Shown here one piece after another: positions 1-10,719 of a DNA stretch of 38,516 nucleotides. Where the stretch lies: NCBI GenBank assembly GCA_013054445.1, contig JAAMPI010000418.1, forward strand, positions 1 to 38,516, given 5' to 3'. The position numbers were made by a program, and so were the translations under genes. The first letter of the stretch is position 1, and every line of letters begins with the position of its first letter. Source of the stretch: Cudoniella acicularis (lineage: Eukaryota > Ascomycota > Leotiomycetes > Helotiales > Helotiaceae). Under the pieces are notes generated by a model. The model worked only from the letters and a program-made list of their open reading frames with translations. It did no database searches and had not been told where the DNA came from.

Positions 1-174
1 AACAAAGCCTTCATAGGCGGGAAAGGCAGCCTACAAATAAGGCTGAAATGCAAGCTGTAGTACAGGAGGAATGGGATAAAATCCCACAAGAATAGATTAA
101 TAGGTTAATTGAGAAGCAAGAGTATTAGGTTCATGATTTAGTTAAGCGTTCTAGGTGGTCTACAGGTAATTAAT
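1..174 (+). pseudogene. Tc1/mariner transposase C-terminal remnant
   Basis: Reading from about base 49, the frame gives AEMQAVVQEEWDKIPQE, a stop, INRLIEKQEY, a second stop, then VHDLVKRSRWSTGN and a final stop near 172. This is the layout of the extreme C-terminus of Tc1/mariner (DDE) transposases, after the SPDLNPIE motif. Only this tail is in the window; the rest would lie to the left. Both internal stops are TAG, which fits C-to-T decay such as RIP, though that is inference. It differs in sequence from the tail of the element at 24.5-25.8 kb, so it is a different family. Confidence 0.55.
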
Positions 175-469
175 TAATAGATTATATTGTTGATGCCCTG
201 AACGCACGGACTTCTGTCAGTAGGTTCGTAACTCGTGAATCGTGATAGCTAGAAGTAGTGTTTTACTTAACCAGTCCACTCCTCAGCCACTGCCGAGGCG
301 TTGCTAGGCTAATATGGTGTTATGAAGAGGTGAAAAAGGACAAGTGAAACATTCAAAGAAGAAGCGGAGGAAGAAGACGCATTAAAACTCGAAGGAGGGG
401 AGGAAACCAGGCTAAGTCAAACACTAGTTATCTACCGGTAGACAAATATGCTTAAAGGACTTAAAGTTT

Positions 470-975
470 TCTTCTGACATCGGGATATAGCGTTCCCGCG
501 TAAAGCTTTAAAACCTTCACCTGATATTTTTTTATACGAATATACGAATATACGAAGGGTAGAACTCGGATTCTGAAGTTTAAATACGAGGAATTAGCAG
601 AAAGACGGAATATGAATGTTCCCGCGCAAAGCTGCAAGAGCTTCATCTTAAGTTTGCATAGTGTATATAAAATGGCGTAAGCAAGAGCTCCCAACCTGAT
701 ATACAAACGCGAAAGCTTTAAGACAGAACTTGGAATATGACAGTGGAAAATGACAGTGGCGCGAATGGTTGCAAGAGAATTATTGAAGATTTAGATACGA
801 CGATACGATTGTATACGAAGGCATTAGACCAGAGCTCGGAATCTGACTTCGGAATATAGTGTTCCCGTATGAAGCTGTAAGAGCTTCATCTGAAATCTGA
901 ATACAAAGGCGCCTAGCCAAAAACCCCATTCCTCTGCATCAGACATCGGAATATAGAAATCCCGCGCAAGAACGT
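470..975. repeat. Decayed tandem repeat, unit about 100-130 bp
   Basis: A motif resembling 'cggaatatagtgttcccg' followed by 'aagctgtaagagcttcatc' recurs with units beginning near 474, 604, 731, 843 and 942. Several copies are followed by 'tatacga' runs. Copies differ by many point changes and indels, so this is an old array. It contains no credible coding frame. The rest of 175-1258 is A/T-rich and I see no gene in it. Confidence 0.55.
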
Positions 976-1258
976 TGAACCTACTGATTTTACATTCCGG
1001 TTGCTCCTCTCCAACTTTATAGCTTTATCAATACACATTAGGCTACCTACTCTATTCAAAATCAACTCGCAAGAAATAATATATACATGTCAAAAGTAGA
1101 GCACTAATTTGCGTTGAAACTAAAATATCTTTCTTTCAGTGAAGCTATGTAGTCCCTGTCCCCGAGTAACTTCCCCATTGTGATCCGCACGTGAGCATCC
1201 CAAGAGGTATCCATATCAAGTGGATTTTTACAGTTGATTTTCTTTTTTTTTTTTTAAA

Positions 1259-2512
1259 TTATGCCGCATCTGACTTCCCCGCCTTTGCCGCCGATGCTGC
1301 CCCAGCCGCTTTCGAGGTACTAGAAGTTTTCTTCGCGGCTGATGATGCTGAAACCTTGGATTCTCCCGTCCTGCTTGCTCCTGCTACTCCAGGTCTTTTC
1401 GATGTAGAGCTTGCAGCTCCCGTTGCCTTCGCGCCTGAGGCTTTTCCAGCGGAGGAACTGGATGCACTGGCGGCGTCTAGTGTATCTGCTGCTCCAGCTT
1501 GGTCTGCTGAGTCACTTGAAGCTCCCGTCGCGTCTGCCGCTCCGGCATCTGCAGCCGTGGGGCTTGTAGCTCCTGTTGCTTTTGCTGCGGAAGCTTTTCT
1601 TGTGGCGGAAACTCCAGATGTCTTTGCTCCTGATGTTGTCTTTGCTGCTGATGAAGCCTTTGAGCCAGTAGCTGCTGCGCTTTTGGCGTTAGATGAAGCG
1701 GCCTTGGATGCAGTTGATTGCGCTTTGCTGGTACTTGAGGTGATTATTGATGGTGCGTCAGCGGATGCTCCATCAGTTGATGCTGCATTTGGGGAAGCAC
1801 CGTTGACGGACATTCCATTGGGAGATGCGTTTTGATCTGGAGACGCCGCGGTGGAAGCACTCGCACCCTGGATCTCCAAGCATCCAGTGGGGCGAGCCGA
1901 CTTCACCATCATGGATCCGGCTGCCGCAAAGTACATATCGATGTTGGGAAGAACATTGACGCATCGGTTTTGGTTGATAGCATCGACTTGCATTTGAGCT
2001 GTGTCTGGGCCTTGGTCGACCATTTGCTGGAGGGCATCGACAACAGCCTGGAACGTTCCCTGAGTGGCAAGTGTATCATTTGCGGCCTGCACCATATCCG
2101 TCTGGCCCACGGCAGCGTCGAGGACCATCTTGTGGTTCAGTTCGTCCTTCTCGGCGTTAAGCGCAATGGTGGCTTGGCGTGTAAACTCATTTCCAGAGAA
2201 GGAGGTTGCGGTGTTGAGGAATTTGGTGACTTTGGTTGTATCATTCATCCAAGACATGACCGCATTGTTGATTTGTTTGTCACTTGGAGTCATGCTACCT
2301 CCTGTGGTACTAGAAGCACCATTCGAAATTCCACTGGCTGCAGCTGCGGATGCCGCAGCAGGAGCTTTGCTGGCGGATGCTGCTTTGCTCGTGGCCGATG
2401 CCTTGCTGATTGATGTTGCTTTACTCGACTTGGCCGAACTTGACGCAGGCACAGTAAGGCCAAGGGCTGGCAACAGGGAAAAAAGAACGAAAACCGAGGC
2501 CGAAAACTGCAT
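1259..2512 (-). CDS. Secreted Ala/Ser/Lys-rich protein with conserved-looking N-terminal domain
   Basis: A single-exon gene of 417 residues. I start it at the second in-frame ATG (2512), because MQFSASVFVLFSLLPALG then gives a clean signal peptide; the upstream ATG at 2575 would put 21 odd residues in front. After a short Ser/Ala/Lys linker comes a domain of about 150 residues (roughly 75-215). It looks helical and carries one closely spaced Cys pair (NRCVNVLPNIDMYFAAAG...RPTGCLE), which suggests a disulfide in a secreted protein. The C-terminal 200 residues are Ala/Ser/Lys/Thr low complexity with repeated SKA and AAK steps. There is no hydrophobic GPI tail. I do not recognise the domain. It is divergent from the gene at 3553, whose product has a similar low-complexity stretch. 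The long open frames on the opposite strand here are by-products of Ala/Ser codons. Confidence 0.75.
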   Translation of the reverse strand: MQFSASVFVLFSLLPALGLTVPASSSAKSSKATSISKASATSKAASASKAPAAASAAAASGISNGASSTTGGSMTPSDKQINNAVMSWMNDTTKVTKFLNTATSFSGNEFTRQATIALNAEKDELNHKMVLDAAVGQTDMVQAANDTLATQGTFQAVVDALQQMVDQGPDTAQMQVDAINQNRCVNVLPNIDMYFAAAGSMMVKSARPTGCLEIQGASASTAASPDQNASPNGMSVNGASPNAASTDGASADAPSIITSSTSKAQSTASKAASSNAKSAAATGSKASSAAKTTSGAKTSGVSATRKASAAKATGATSPTAADAGAADATGASSDSADQAGAADTLDAASASSSSAGKASGAKATGAASSTSKRPGVAGASRTGESKVSASSAAKKTSSTSKAAGAASAAKAGKSDAA

Positions 2513-3552
2513 TATTGCGGACTGAATTATTAAGAAAAGGTAAGAGTAATAATGAAGGACAGTAAATCGGAGCACCTTTCAAAGGCGACCTTTGTGAAGT
2601 GAAAAATAATATGACAAAAGCTGCGAAGAGAGGGTATCAATAAGGGCCGGCCTGCCAAAAAGGGGGGCCAGAGAGAATACGGAGAAGGAATTACTTATAT
2701 CAGTTGCAAAGTCAAGCCACCACAGGAGATCCGGTGATCGCGCCAAGTACTTCTTGTAACGGTATTTTCACTGCCAAGATCTGAAACAAAGAAATACTAG
2801 ACGTTGGGTCTGGGGATCATTATATGAAAATGAGCCCACAGAGTCATGAACCCCTGGCCCGATAAGTGCAGCTCAAATTCGGAGCATTTTCGGAAGCTTA
2901 AATGGGCGTGGTCACTGCAGGATATCAGACAGCTTTATTCTTGGGATGGAAAGCTTTATCCAATCGCATCTGGGACTTTTTTTTTTAACGAGACTTGGCA
3001 CACAAAAGCGCTGCCCTCAGACTAGAAACAAGAAACATTTAAGTTTTCGCCAAGAATACCAAGCACAACGCTCCGTGTAACAAAACACCAGTCTAAAACA
3101 AAACTACCCCGTGATGGGCTGATATTACACGAAACACAGCGATGGCATTATCAACCTGCTATGAGACTTCATCTCTTTCTCTCAGCCAACGACGGACTCA
3201 TGAAACTCTTGGTATTGACATTCGAAATTTCTTTCACGACGCTATGATCTAGATCTAATGCGAGACTGGGCATTTTGTCCTCTGACTCCGGTGGACCGGA
3301 TCTTCACATTTCCGATCACACCAACTCTTTGATGTTAACCATGCAATTTTCTCACCAACTTGATTTGAATCGGACAGAATGAAGTTCCGGAGCTCGTTCG
3401 TTTGGCGGTGCTTTATATTATCTGTACCGCCTTCCCACATTTTAAGGTAGGACCGTCATCTTGAGAACCAGGTCCGTCTCCTTGCAGGTCTCTGTCTCTA
3501 TATCATTTTTGAGTTACTACAGCCCTGGCGGCGTCCTTCTTTCTTAATCATA
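2513..3552. promoter_or_regulatory. Shared divergent intergenic region (about 1 kb)
   Basis: This lies between the starts of two divergent genes for secreted low-complexity proteins. Apart from poly-T tracts (for example near 2980) and A/T-rich patches such as 'acttatatca' near 2695, I see no gene. It must hold both promoters. No specific operator can be assigned by eye. Confidence 0.4.
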
Positions 3553-5590
3553 ATGCCGGCTTATCAATTATTTTTCTCTTTCTTTCTTGTTAGCTTGAGG
3601 CTAAGCTTTCCGGTCATTGCACAAAGTCCAAATGTCAACTTTAATCAAGTAATCAATCTTAATGGGGATGTAAGACTTGCCCCTAGAAAGAAGCCGTTGG
3701 CTTCCCCCTATCTTCTCTGTTCTCACATTCTAACAACTAGGCCTGTAGATGCAGCTGAATACGCTCGTCTTCCCTGACAACTCCAAAATCGAAACTTTCT
3801 CCCAAACGCAGCGTCAGGTCATCGTCAATCAAAATCCAAGCCCGCTCACAGCCAACCATGTAATAGGGTCTACGGGTCAGCCATTTGTTCAACTTTCACA
3901 AAACTCAATGACGATTGCTACAAACAATGCAACCGATCTTGTTGGGGCTCAGATTGAGCTTCCAATAAACCAAGCAACACTTGATCAAAATGGTATCACT
4001 GCTGACAACACGTTTGTTGCAATGCTCTCCCCAGACAGGCAGGCATGGATGGTGATGGAGGGGCAGAAGAGCGTCAATACGTAAGTTCCAGATTTCTTCA
4101 GTTTCAAAATTCTTTACGTTTGTTGGCAGGAAATTTTAACACACTATACATGTCTTTCAAATACTAACGCAAAATCTAGAACCGACCGAACTGTTCGTTT
4201 GGTCAAGCTTAACAGCATTGACGGCGAGTACATGGCCATTGGGCGAAAGACAGTCGAGACAAGCAATGTTCTAAGTCCTTTCGGCCAGTCGACAACTCAG
4301 CAGTCAGTTAACATTACTGGATCCGGAATCCAAGAGCTCGAGTTCACAGATGGTTTCCGTATGTCAGTCAGGGCTAACATGCCAATGACTATCAACACGG
4401 ATGTTGTCAATGGAGTCAGCACATCGATGCTCACAAATGGTGTTATGCCAGTGAGTAAGTATTTCGCCATCCACCGGCCTATAAAATCAGATATGCTAAT
4501 ACGCCTGTTCAGACAACTACAGATATCTCGTCAGCAGCAATCTTGCGGGTGTCATTCCCAACCTCAACCAAATGATGGCTGTTGTCCAGCTTCCGAGTAA
4601 GTTCCTTAACTCAAAGGTTATTTTGGAGCAAAGTATTGACAAGAAACAGTAAACGCTATCCGCGTGATGGATATGGCCCAGAAAATGGGTATGGGAGCAA
4701 ACAGTACTGTATCTCTTGGCATTGCCCAACGTGTTGTTCTCCAAAACCCCGGAGGTGCTTCTGGTGGAAGTCTGTCACCAGCACCTCAAAAGCGACAAAA
4801 ATCTGCTTCTTCAAAGGCATCCAAATCAACGACCGGCACCAAATCCTCTGCTGCCAAAAGTTCTGTTGCCAAAACCTCAGCCGCCAAAGCTAGTGCCACT
4901 TCAAGCGTAGAAGCCGCTACTTCAGCAGCACCGGAAGCTGCTTCTGCAAAGTCCTCTACAGCTGACTCTGCATCCGGTGAAGCTTCTGCGGCAGCAGATG
5001 GTGCTTCTGGAGCCGCCTCATCCCCCGAAGCTTCAGCTTCAGAGGGTGCTGTTTCTGGAGCTTCATCCACCGAGGCCTCAGCTACAGAGAGCGCCGCATC
5101 TGGAGCATCCGCATCATCAGCACCCCCAGCTGCTGGAGCCTCTGCAACAAGTACTACTCAAGCCCCACAGGGCACAACAGGCCAGGGGCCATCCAACAGC
5201 CAGAATCAGAACCCCGCTGCTACTCAATTGCTATTATCGCCAACTTTCACTCCTATCAGTGCACGTGCAGTCTTGGACATGACAAACAGCCGCATCGCAG
5301 TCCCAGTGTCCCAGCTTGACGGAGAGTTCATACTCACGATGGGAACGCCTGGTACTTCACAGGCAGGTGTCACACAAGAACAAGGCCAAACAGGAGGAGC
5401 ATCAACTCAAAGCCAAGGTGGACTTACGGTCACAATGGCAGAATTAACTGCACTGGTGAAACAGCAGAAGAACGGTGGCATCATGCCAGTGTGGCAAATG
5501 ATGGCAGATTTCATGAATCAGGAACTCCAATCCCAGAACCAGAATGGCGTTATAAAGCAGAGATCAAGATCGAGATCGTCTAGAAGTTAG
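3553..5590 (+). CDS. Secreted protein with Ala/Ser-rich insert and RS tail, unknown function
   Basis: Five exons fit: 3553-3669, 3749-4080, 4180-4454, 4513-4596 and 4650-5590. Introns of 79, 99, 58 and 53 bp have GTAAGA or GTAAGT donors, and CTAAC-type branch points are visible in the first two; all joins keep frame and give 582 residues. Residues 1-23 are a signal peptide ending near VIAQ. Residues 28-265 form a domain rich in Asn, Thr and Val with NLNGD, FPDNSKIETFSQTQRQ and LPINAIRVMDMAQKMG. Next is about 120 residues of Ala/Ser/Lys then Ala/Ser/Glu low complexity, a second ordered segment (SPTFTPISARAVLDM...AELTALVKQQKNGG), and a basic end, RSRSRSSRS. That tail is odd for a secreted protein. 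I do not recognise the family. Its Ser/Ala/Lys stretch resembles the tail of the divergent neighbour, suggesting a shared cell-surface or extracellular setting (inference). Confidence 0.75.
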
Positions 5591-5707
5591 AGATAGATAG
5601 CGATTTTTCAACAAATTCTTTGATCCTTGGATCTTTTTTTTTCTTNTGCTTTTTCTTTTTCCGGAAAAAAGTTCCTAGCCCCATTTACAGCAGCTAACGC
5701 CAAATAG

Positions 5708-5857
5708 AAATACCTCCCTAAGCCAGCAGATGATGTCAAGCTCCTTCTCTGTGGCCCGCCACCTATGATCAGCGCCATGAAGAAGTCTGCTGAGTCTCTA
5801 GGATTCAAGAAGGCCAAGCCAGTCAGCAAGCTTGAGGACCAAGTGTTTGCATTCTAG
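5708..5857 (+). pseudogene. Orphan terminal exon of NADH-cytochrome b5 reductase
   Basis: The frame from 5708 reads [20 protein letters not shown], then [20 protein letters not shown], then KLEDQVFAF and a stop. This is the C-terminus of microsomal-type (Cbr1-like) cytochrome b5 reductase: CGPPPM is the conserved NAD-binding motif and the [11 protein letters not shown] end is typical. It is immediately preceded by 'gctaacgccaaatag', which looks like a branch point plus 3' splice site, so the copy is genomic and not a retrocopy. The flavin-binding half and the rest of the NAD domain are missing. The upstream break falls between 5591 and 5707, next to an ambiguous base at 5646. It is unlikely to be expressed as a functional enzyme. 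Confidence 0.7.
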
Positions 5858-6217
5858 ACGGCAAATGCGGGAAAATAAAGAGGGGTGGTTAATGGTAGGA
5901 ATAGGAGGTGTATTTCACGATACATTGTAAGTAATTATTCGCACAGTATCGGATATGGATCCGGACCGTCGAGCAAAATGGAGTTCGGAAGACATGCAAA
6001 GAGCATCTGGAGGCAAGTGCACAATCAAGCAAACAGCTTATCTGGTCACCTCTCATGAGCAAACGAAAATATCCCGCATTTCACCTGAGATTGTCCTTGC
6101 ACTAAACCCTCTTCGTGGTGTAACACATTTTACATTATTCATTAAACATAAGCCATTAGGCATCGCTGCTAGAAGTTATCTACCTTTATATGGTGTCTTC
6201 CCTATAGATAGCTCTTT
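5858..6217. other. Intergenic, no gene seen
   Basis: This stretch lies between the reductase exon fragment and the 3' end of the S28 peptidase gene. The open frames here are short or have no protein-like composition. Confidence 0.4.
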
Positions 6218-8048
6218 TCATATCATAGGTTTGCCAGCTCCTCTCTGCCACCTCAACCCCAACTTCGTCAAATGCCACTCTTCCATCCACTCCTTCACAA
6301 ACTTCACCTCCGCCTCCTGCGTATCCCTCACCGGTGGCGGTGGCAGCTCCTGCCCAGGCGTATTCACCGTCTCATTAGGAAACAACCCGTTCTCATCCCA
6401 ATGATGAACCGCGCCCTGAATCAGAATAAACGGCTCACTAACAGTGCTTGTCCTATTAACAGCCGTGCTATTAAACGGGCTCGCATGCGGCGTCGCGGGT
6501 CTCCAAGGATCTTGCTCTCCATCTATGATTGCAAGACGAGGGTACGAGATGCCGAAGCCGCCGTACTTGTTGATGGCGTCTACGTCTGCGGGGGTAGAGA
6601 TGTTGAACGCTTCTCTGCAGATGATAGATTCGTATTCGAGGTTGTTAGTGCGGGAGATGAGGGGGAGTTGGTTAGCTGGGACGCCGGATCCGGTTTGTAG
6701 GTAGCCCCATTGCGTGCAATATTGGTAAGGCCAGGCGCGCCATGAACCAGCGGCGAGGGAGTCTTGCGCGTAGAAAGTGTCGTTGTGGTTTCCGAAGCAA
6801 GCGTCTTGGGAACTTGTGCAAGAGGAGACGATATTTTGGTTAAGCCAGCCGGCCCAGTTCAGGAGGGGTGTTATGAGTGTGGTGCTTTCTGAAGCGTAGC
6901 CGCCTTTTTGCAGGAGGTCTTCTGCGGTGGTTTGGAGGGAGTTGGCAGGGCTGAATTGCAGGGTTAAGTTTGTGATGGCTGCGCAGAAGTTGGCGAATGT
7001 GGGGTCGTTGCTTGCGGGGTCCCAGTTTCGTCCTTGCCATGAAGAAACGCCTGATGCTACTGCATATGCAAAATCATCGTCGTAAGTGACGTTTGCGAGG
7101 CCGAAGAAGGATTTGAGTTCTGATGTTGTGGCAGATGTGTTGAGCTTGATGAGAATATTGTCCAACATGTTGGTTATTTTCTGGATGTAGGTTATGCAAG
7201 GCTGGCCTCCGTAGACACGGATGGGTTCATAGTAAGTCCAGTAATCCCAGATTGCTTCTGTTACTCCACTTGAGGAAATTGTTCCTGATCTGCCGTTAGT
7301 TTCAAGTTTGAAAGTGGAGCCGATCTAAATTTCTTTTTCTTACCCCAGAATACATCCGGATACAACTTTCTCAAAAAGGCATTGAAAGCACCAGCGTAAC
7401 TTCCGCCATACCCAATGTACGCAACATTTGGAGCTTGAAGGTTCAGATGTTCTAGACCTTCGAAGACAACATTTTTCGCAAAATAAACCTCATCAGCAAG
7501 AGCCTGATCTGTGGTCAAGAAGCGCAGGTTCTCGGTAGAGAAATCCGGGGTTGGGATGCTAGTTCCATAATATCTATGCTCGAGAACAACTCCAATGCCA
7601 TGTGTAGCAACTGCTAGTTGGTGGAGAATCCCCTTTTGAAGGAAGACGAGTCGACCTGTTCCATCTGTTTCTCCCGACTGGAGAACAATAACAGGCCCGC
7701 CTGGTTTGTAGTATGTCGCATCGAACCAGTATCGCAGAGGAAATGTGTCAGAGGAGTGAGGTTCGTAGAGGGAGTCGTTGTGGAAGTGATCGATAGGAAC
7801 AGAGATATTGTATGCTGGGTAGAGGAGTGTGGGGTCGATATCAGCGCGCTTCTCTAAATGGCGAGGATTAATCGTATTTCTCTGGTCAAAAGGTCAGGAA
7901 CTGACTCTACAAAAATGGGAACTATGAAACCGGGAATTGGGAATCCACATACCCTCGCTCGTCTCTCAATTGTTGTCAGAGAGTCGGTTGCGAATGTCGC
8001 GCTCGCCAGCGCAAGCAAAGCGCTGAAGACCCAGAGCTTGGCAACCAT
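6218..8048 (-). CDS. Serine peptidase of family S28 (prolyl carboxypeptidase type), secreted
   Basis: Three exons on the minus strand (8048-7953, 7851-7344, 7284-6218) join in frame to 556 residues. The start at 8048 gives a signal peptide, MVAKLWVFSALLALASATFA. Catalytic features of S28 enzymes are visible: GYGGSYAG with the nucleophile at about Ser183, the acid in IDGEQDPW at about Asp460, and GAVHHWDENG with the His at about 495-496. YNISVPIDHFHN and LEHRYYGTS are also typical of the family. Family members release residues after proline, often in acid extracellular settings; here that is inferred. There are many N-x-S/T sites. Intron 2 (59 bp) has a GTAAGA donor and a CTAAC branch. The first intron's acceptor is chosen at 7852 to keep frame. 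A TATATATA stretch at 8291-8300 could be the core promoter. The last 100 codons change sharply in codon style (see findings). Confidence 0.92.
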
Positions 8049-9002
8049 GTTGAAGTGACGCAGCAATATCTTGGAGAAGAAATTCTACATTTTGTTAGCT
8101 GTTTTCTCTGAGCACAATTCACCTGCGCCAGGATTAATTGCGCAAGAAGAGTTCAGCCGCAAGGCTTTTTCGAACGAACCAACGGCCGAGCGGGGTAGGG
8201 GTCTCACATTCTCGGATCGTGACTCGCATAAACAAACGCCTTCACTTTTTTTTCAGCGCTTGCTCGACTCACCTCACGGGATCCTCAAGCTTATATATAT
8301 GTCTCAAGGCATTACCCAGATTCGGAGCTTGTTGCCGTCTTGAATAAGCTCATTCTCCCCGCCTCCTGAAGAAGAAGGTCGGGGAAAATAAAGTGGGGCA
8401 TTGAGACCTTATGATGGAGGAACTGCATGGTGCTGTATGTACTGCTCCATTTTACCGCGCACGCAATTCGGGATTCTTTTCTTCCGACATATTCTAACGT
8501 GTTGATTGGGAGATTTGGTCATGTTCTTGGGGGTTTTTTGGGTCGAAATTACTTTGAAAAGACGCACAAGACGAAGCAAAAGGAGAGCTTTCCAGGTTGG
8601 CTTTATCACGAATTAAGCTTATCGATGACCCACTGTTGCTCGGACCTACACAACGGTATGGACCTGCTGTTTCGGGACTGGTTTCTGATTCGGGCCGGCT
8701 AAGATATCGGACGCCAAGACTGCCGTCCGAGCCGAGATGGGATGAGACAACGACTTCTCGTCTCAAGACGAAATAAGTGAGTTCGAGAACGCGCCTCCAA
8801 ATTGTCAACAATATTTTCATCATTTTCCCTTCAACTAATTGGCCACGCATTGCCAACAAGTGATGTATAAACGTATCACCAAAGCATTCGATGATCTGAT
8901 CAATGGTCATCAAAAATCGAATTTGGAAACGCTGGAAACAATGCTCAATATTCCCTATCGCTCGATGTACTGTACCATGGGCTATCCAGGTCCACTAAAT
9001 CA
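8049..9002. other. Intergenic, S28 promoter and downstream region, no gene seen
   Basis: It contains the S28 gene's 5' region, with a TATA-like run at 8291-8300, and the 3' flank of the gene at 9003. Open frames such as 8494-8913 on the minus strand lack any family resemblance or splice support. Confidence 0.4.
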
Positions 9003-9664
9003 TCAAATCATCAAGTCCTCGAGTCCAAGATCTATGAGGTTTCCCTGTACCATCCAGTTCTTGACATCATCCAGATTCATCCTACTCATGTTGTCTTCCA
9101 CAGGTTCCACTTCAGCGACTTCAGCGACTTCTCCTTTATTCTCGCGCTCTTCTTCTCGCAGTCTATTGTACTCACCCTTCAGATACTGCGAAGTTATGTA
9201 TCCACTTTGCAAGAAGGCTTGTGCCGCAGGCTCCTGTGATTTCGTGTACCAGTACATTCGATCGTCAAAATCCTCTTCGTCGAATGGCGGCACACATGGT
9301 CGATTCCATCCCAAAGTGCACCAGAAATCTTTTGACAGATAATCGGTGCACCAGTCCGGTGACTCTGCCATGACCGCGTAGCCGAAGAGGAACCTTGCCA
9401 GACGCTTTCCTTCTGGTCTTGGATCTTCCAAAACTCTTCCATCGAGGAAGGCACATTGTGCTTTGAATACTACCAGTTGAGTTGCTTCTAGGACGATGCT
9501 ATTTCTTCTTGTGCGTTTGGGCAAATTTTCGATTCTTTTCTGTAAACCAACTGTGAGTTTGCGGAACACGAGATGTTAATAACACAAGGAGAGGAATGTC
9601 TCACCATTGTTCTCAAGTCCTCAAAGAAAGCAGTCGCCTCTTTTGGTCCAAAGCTTGGAGTCAT
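9003..9664 (-). CDS. Uncharacterised acidic 198-residue protein
   Basis: Two exons (9664-9605 and 9539-9003) flank a 65-bp intron with a GTGAGA donor and a TTTACAG acceptor. The join EDLRTM/KRIENLPKRT restores a single frame and gives 198 residues. I start at 9664 (MTPSFGPKEATAFFEDLRTM), a short, compact N-terminus. The frame is also open upstream to an ATG at 9994, but those 110 residues are Asn/Thr/Lys-rich and look like leader sequence. The body is rich in aromatic and acidic residues (SPDWCTDYLSKDFWCTLGWN), and near the C-terminus there is EVAEVAEVEPVE. There is no signal peptide or membrane segment. I do not recognise the family. Confidence 0.6.
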
Positions 9665-10719
9665 GACTACGAGGCTATGCGATGGTATGTGAGAGTCGAA
9701 AGCGGCTGAAGTGAGATGCGGGGGTATGTTGGTTAAACTTGGTTTCGAAGCCTCTTTCGTATTTTTTGTCGATTGGTTTGTCTTTGTGTTTGTATGGGCT
9801 TTTGATGTGGTAACTAATTCTGGTAGATACTTATGAAAATATGGATGTTTGTTTTTTTGATGAAATCTTATTGTTGTTACGGTTTCGTTCTTCGGGCGTG
9901 GTTGAGTGACTGTAATATTTTCAGCAAGTTCAAAATTGAGGCAGGTGCGATTTCGCAACTGAAGCAGCAACACCTGGTAGGTGCTATAGGACATTCATGG
10001 CGAATTCAAATATTTGTGTATGTCCGCTTCTCTGAGCGATGGCTCACGAGTCTACAATTCGACAAGTGTCGGTAATCTCATCTCGTATCATCCCTCTTTT
10101 TTTTTATAGAAAAAACCGAAGCAATTCTTAACGAGACTGTGTTACTTCTATCCTTGTTTCGACATTTTCGTACGCCAAGATATTCAAGTTCACTATAGAA
10201 TGGGCGCAAAAGTGGATGGTCGTTCAGTATGATCCACAACACTTCAATATATTGAGGCATGCACACAAATATTCGAACTGCGCGACAATTGAGAATTATA
10301 TGTATGGGAGTTGAGATCAAATTTTTGGATTTTAGATGCTAATTAAATTCGTGGATGTTTTGATGTTTTGAAGTGTTGTCGCTTCGTGGGCAAGGCACCT
10401 TACAATACTTCCTCACTTTTGCCCATTGCACAAGTACACGCATGCCATTACAACTGTTCTATTCTTGCCATCGTTATACTTCTATTGAATTTATCTATTC
10501 CGGATTATGCCAACAATTTTTGCGCTCTTCTTCTGATACGTTTCTTAATCGCACACTCCCGCCCTGCAACAGCAACCCCCCACCAATTTTATACGCCAAT
10601 TGTTTATGCAATCGTGTTACTCTATCCTCGGCCACGACGAAAACCCCCAGAAGCTAAATCCAATGCCCTCAGAACTATTTCGTGCTCGGTATCGACATTT
10701 GGAGCCAATGGCTGCAGTT
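9665..10719. other. A/T-rich intergenic, no gene seen
   Basis: The 330 bases next to 9664 are open in the frame of the neighbouring gene and are best read as its 5' leader. The remainder is A/T-rich with only short frames on both strands and no domain resemblance. Confidence 0.4.

Noticed and set aside
1191..2525. Long plus-strand open frames opposite the minus-strand Ala/Ser-rich gene
   Set aside because: They mirror GCN/AGC/TCN codons of the real gene; no start context, signal or splice support.
4786..5070. Acidic Ala/Glu-rich minus-strand frame inside the 3553-5590 gene
   Set aside because: It is the antisense of the Ala/Ser/Lys low-complexity stretch and has no independent support.
8494..8913. 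139-residue minus-strand frame between the S28 gene and the 198-residue gene
   Set aside because: Composition and lack of any motif suggest a chance frame in 3' flanking sequence.
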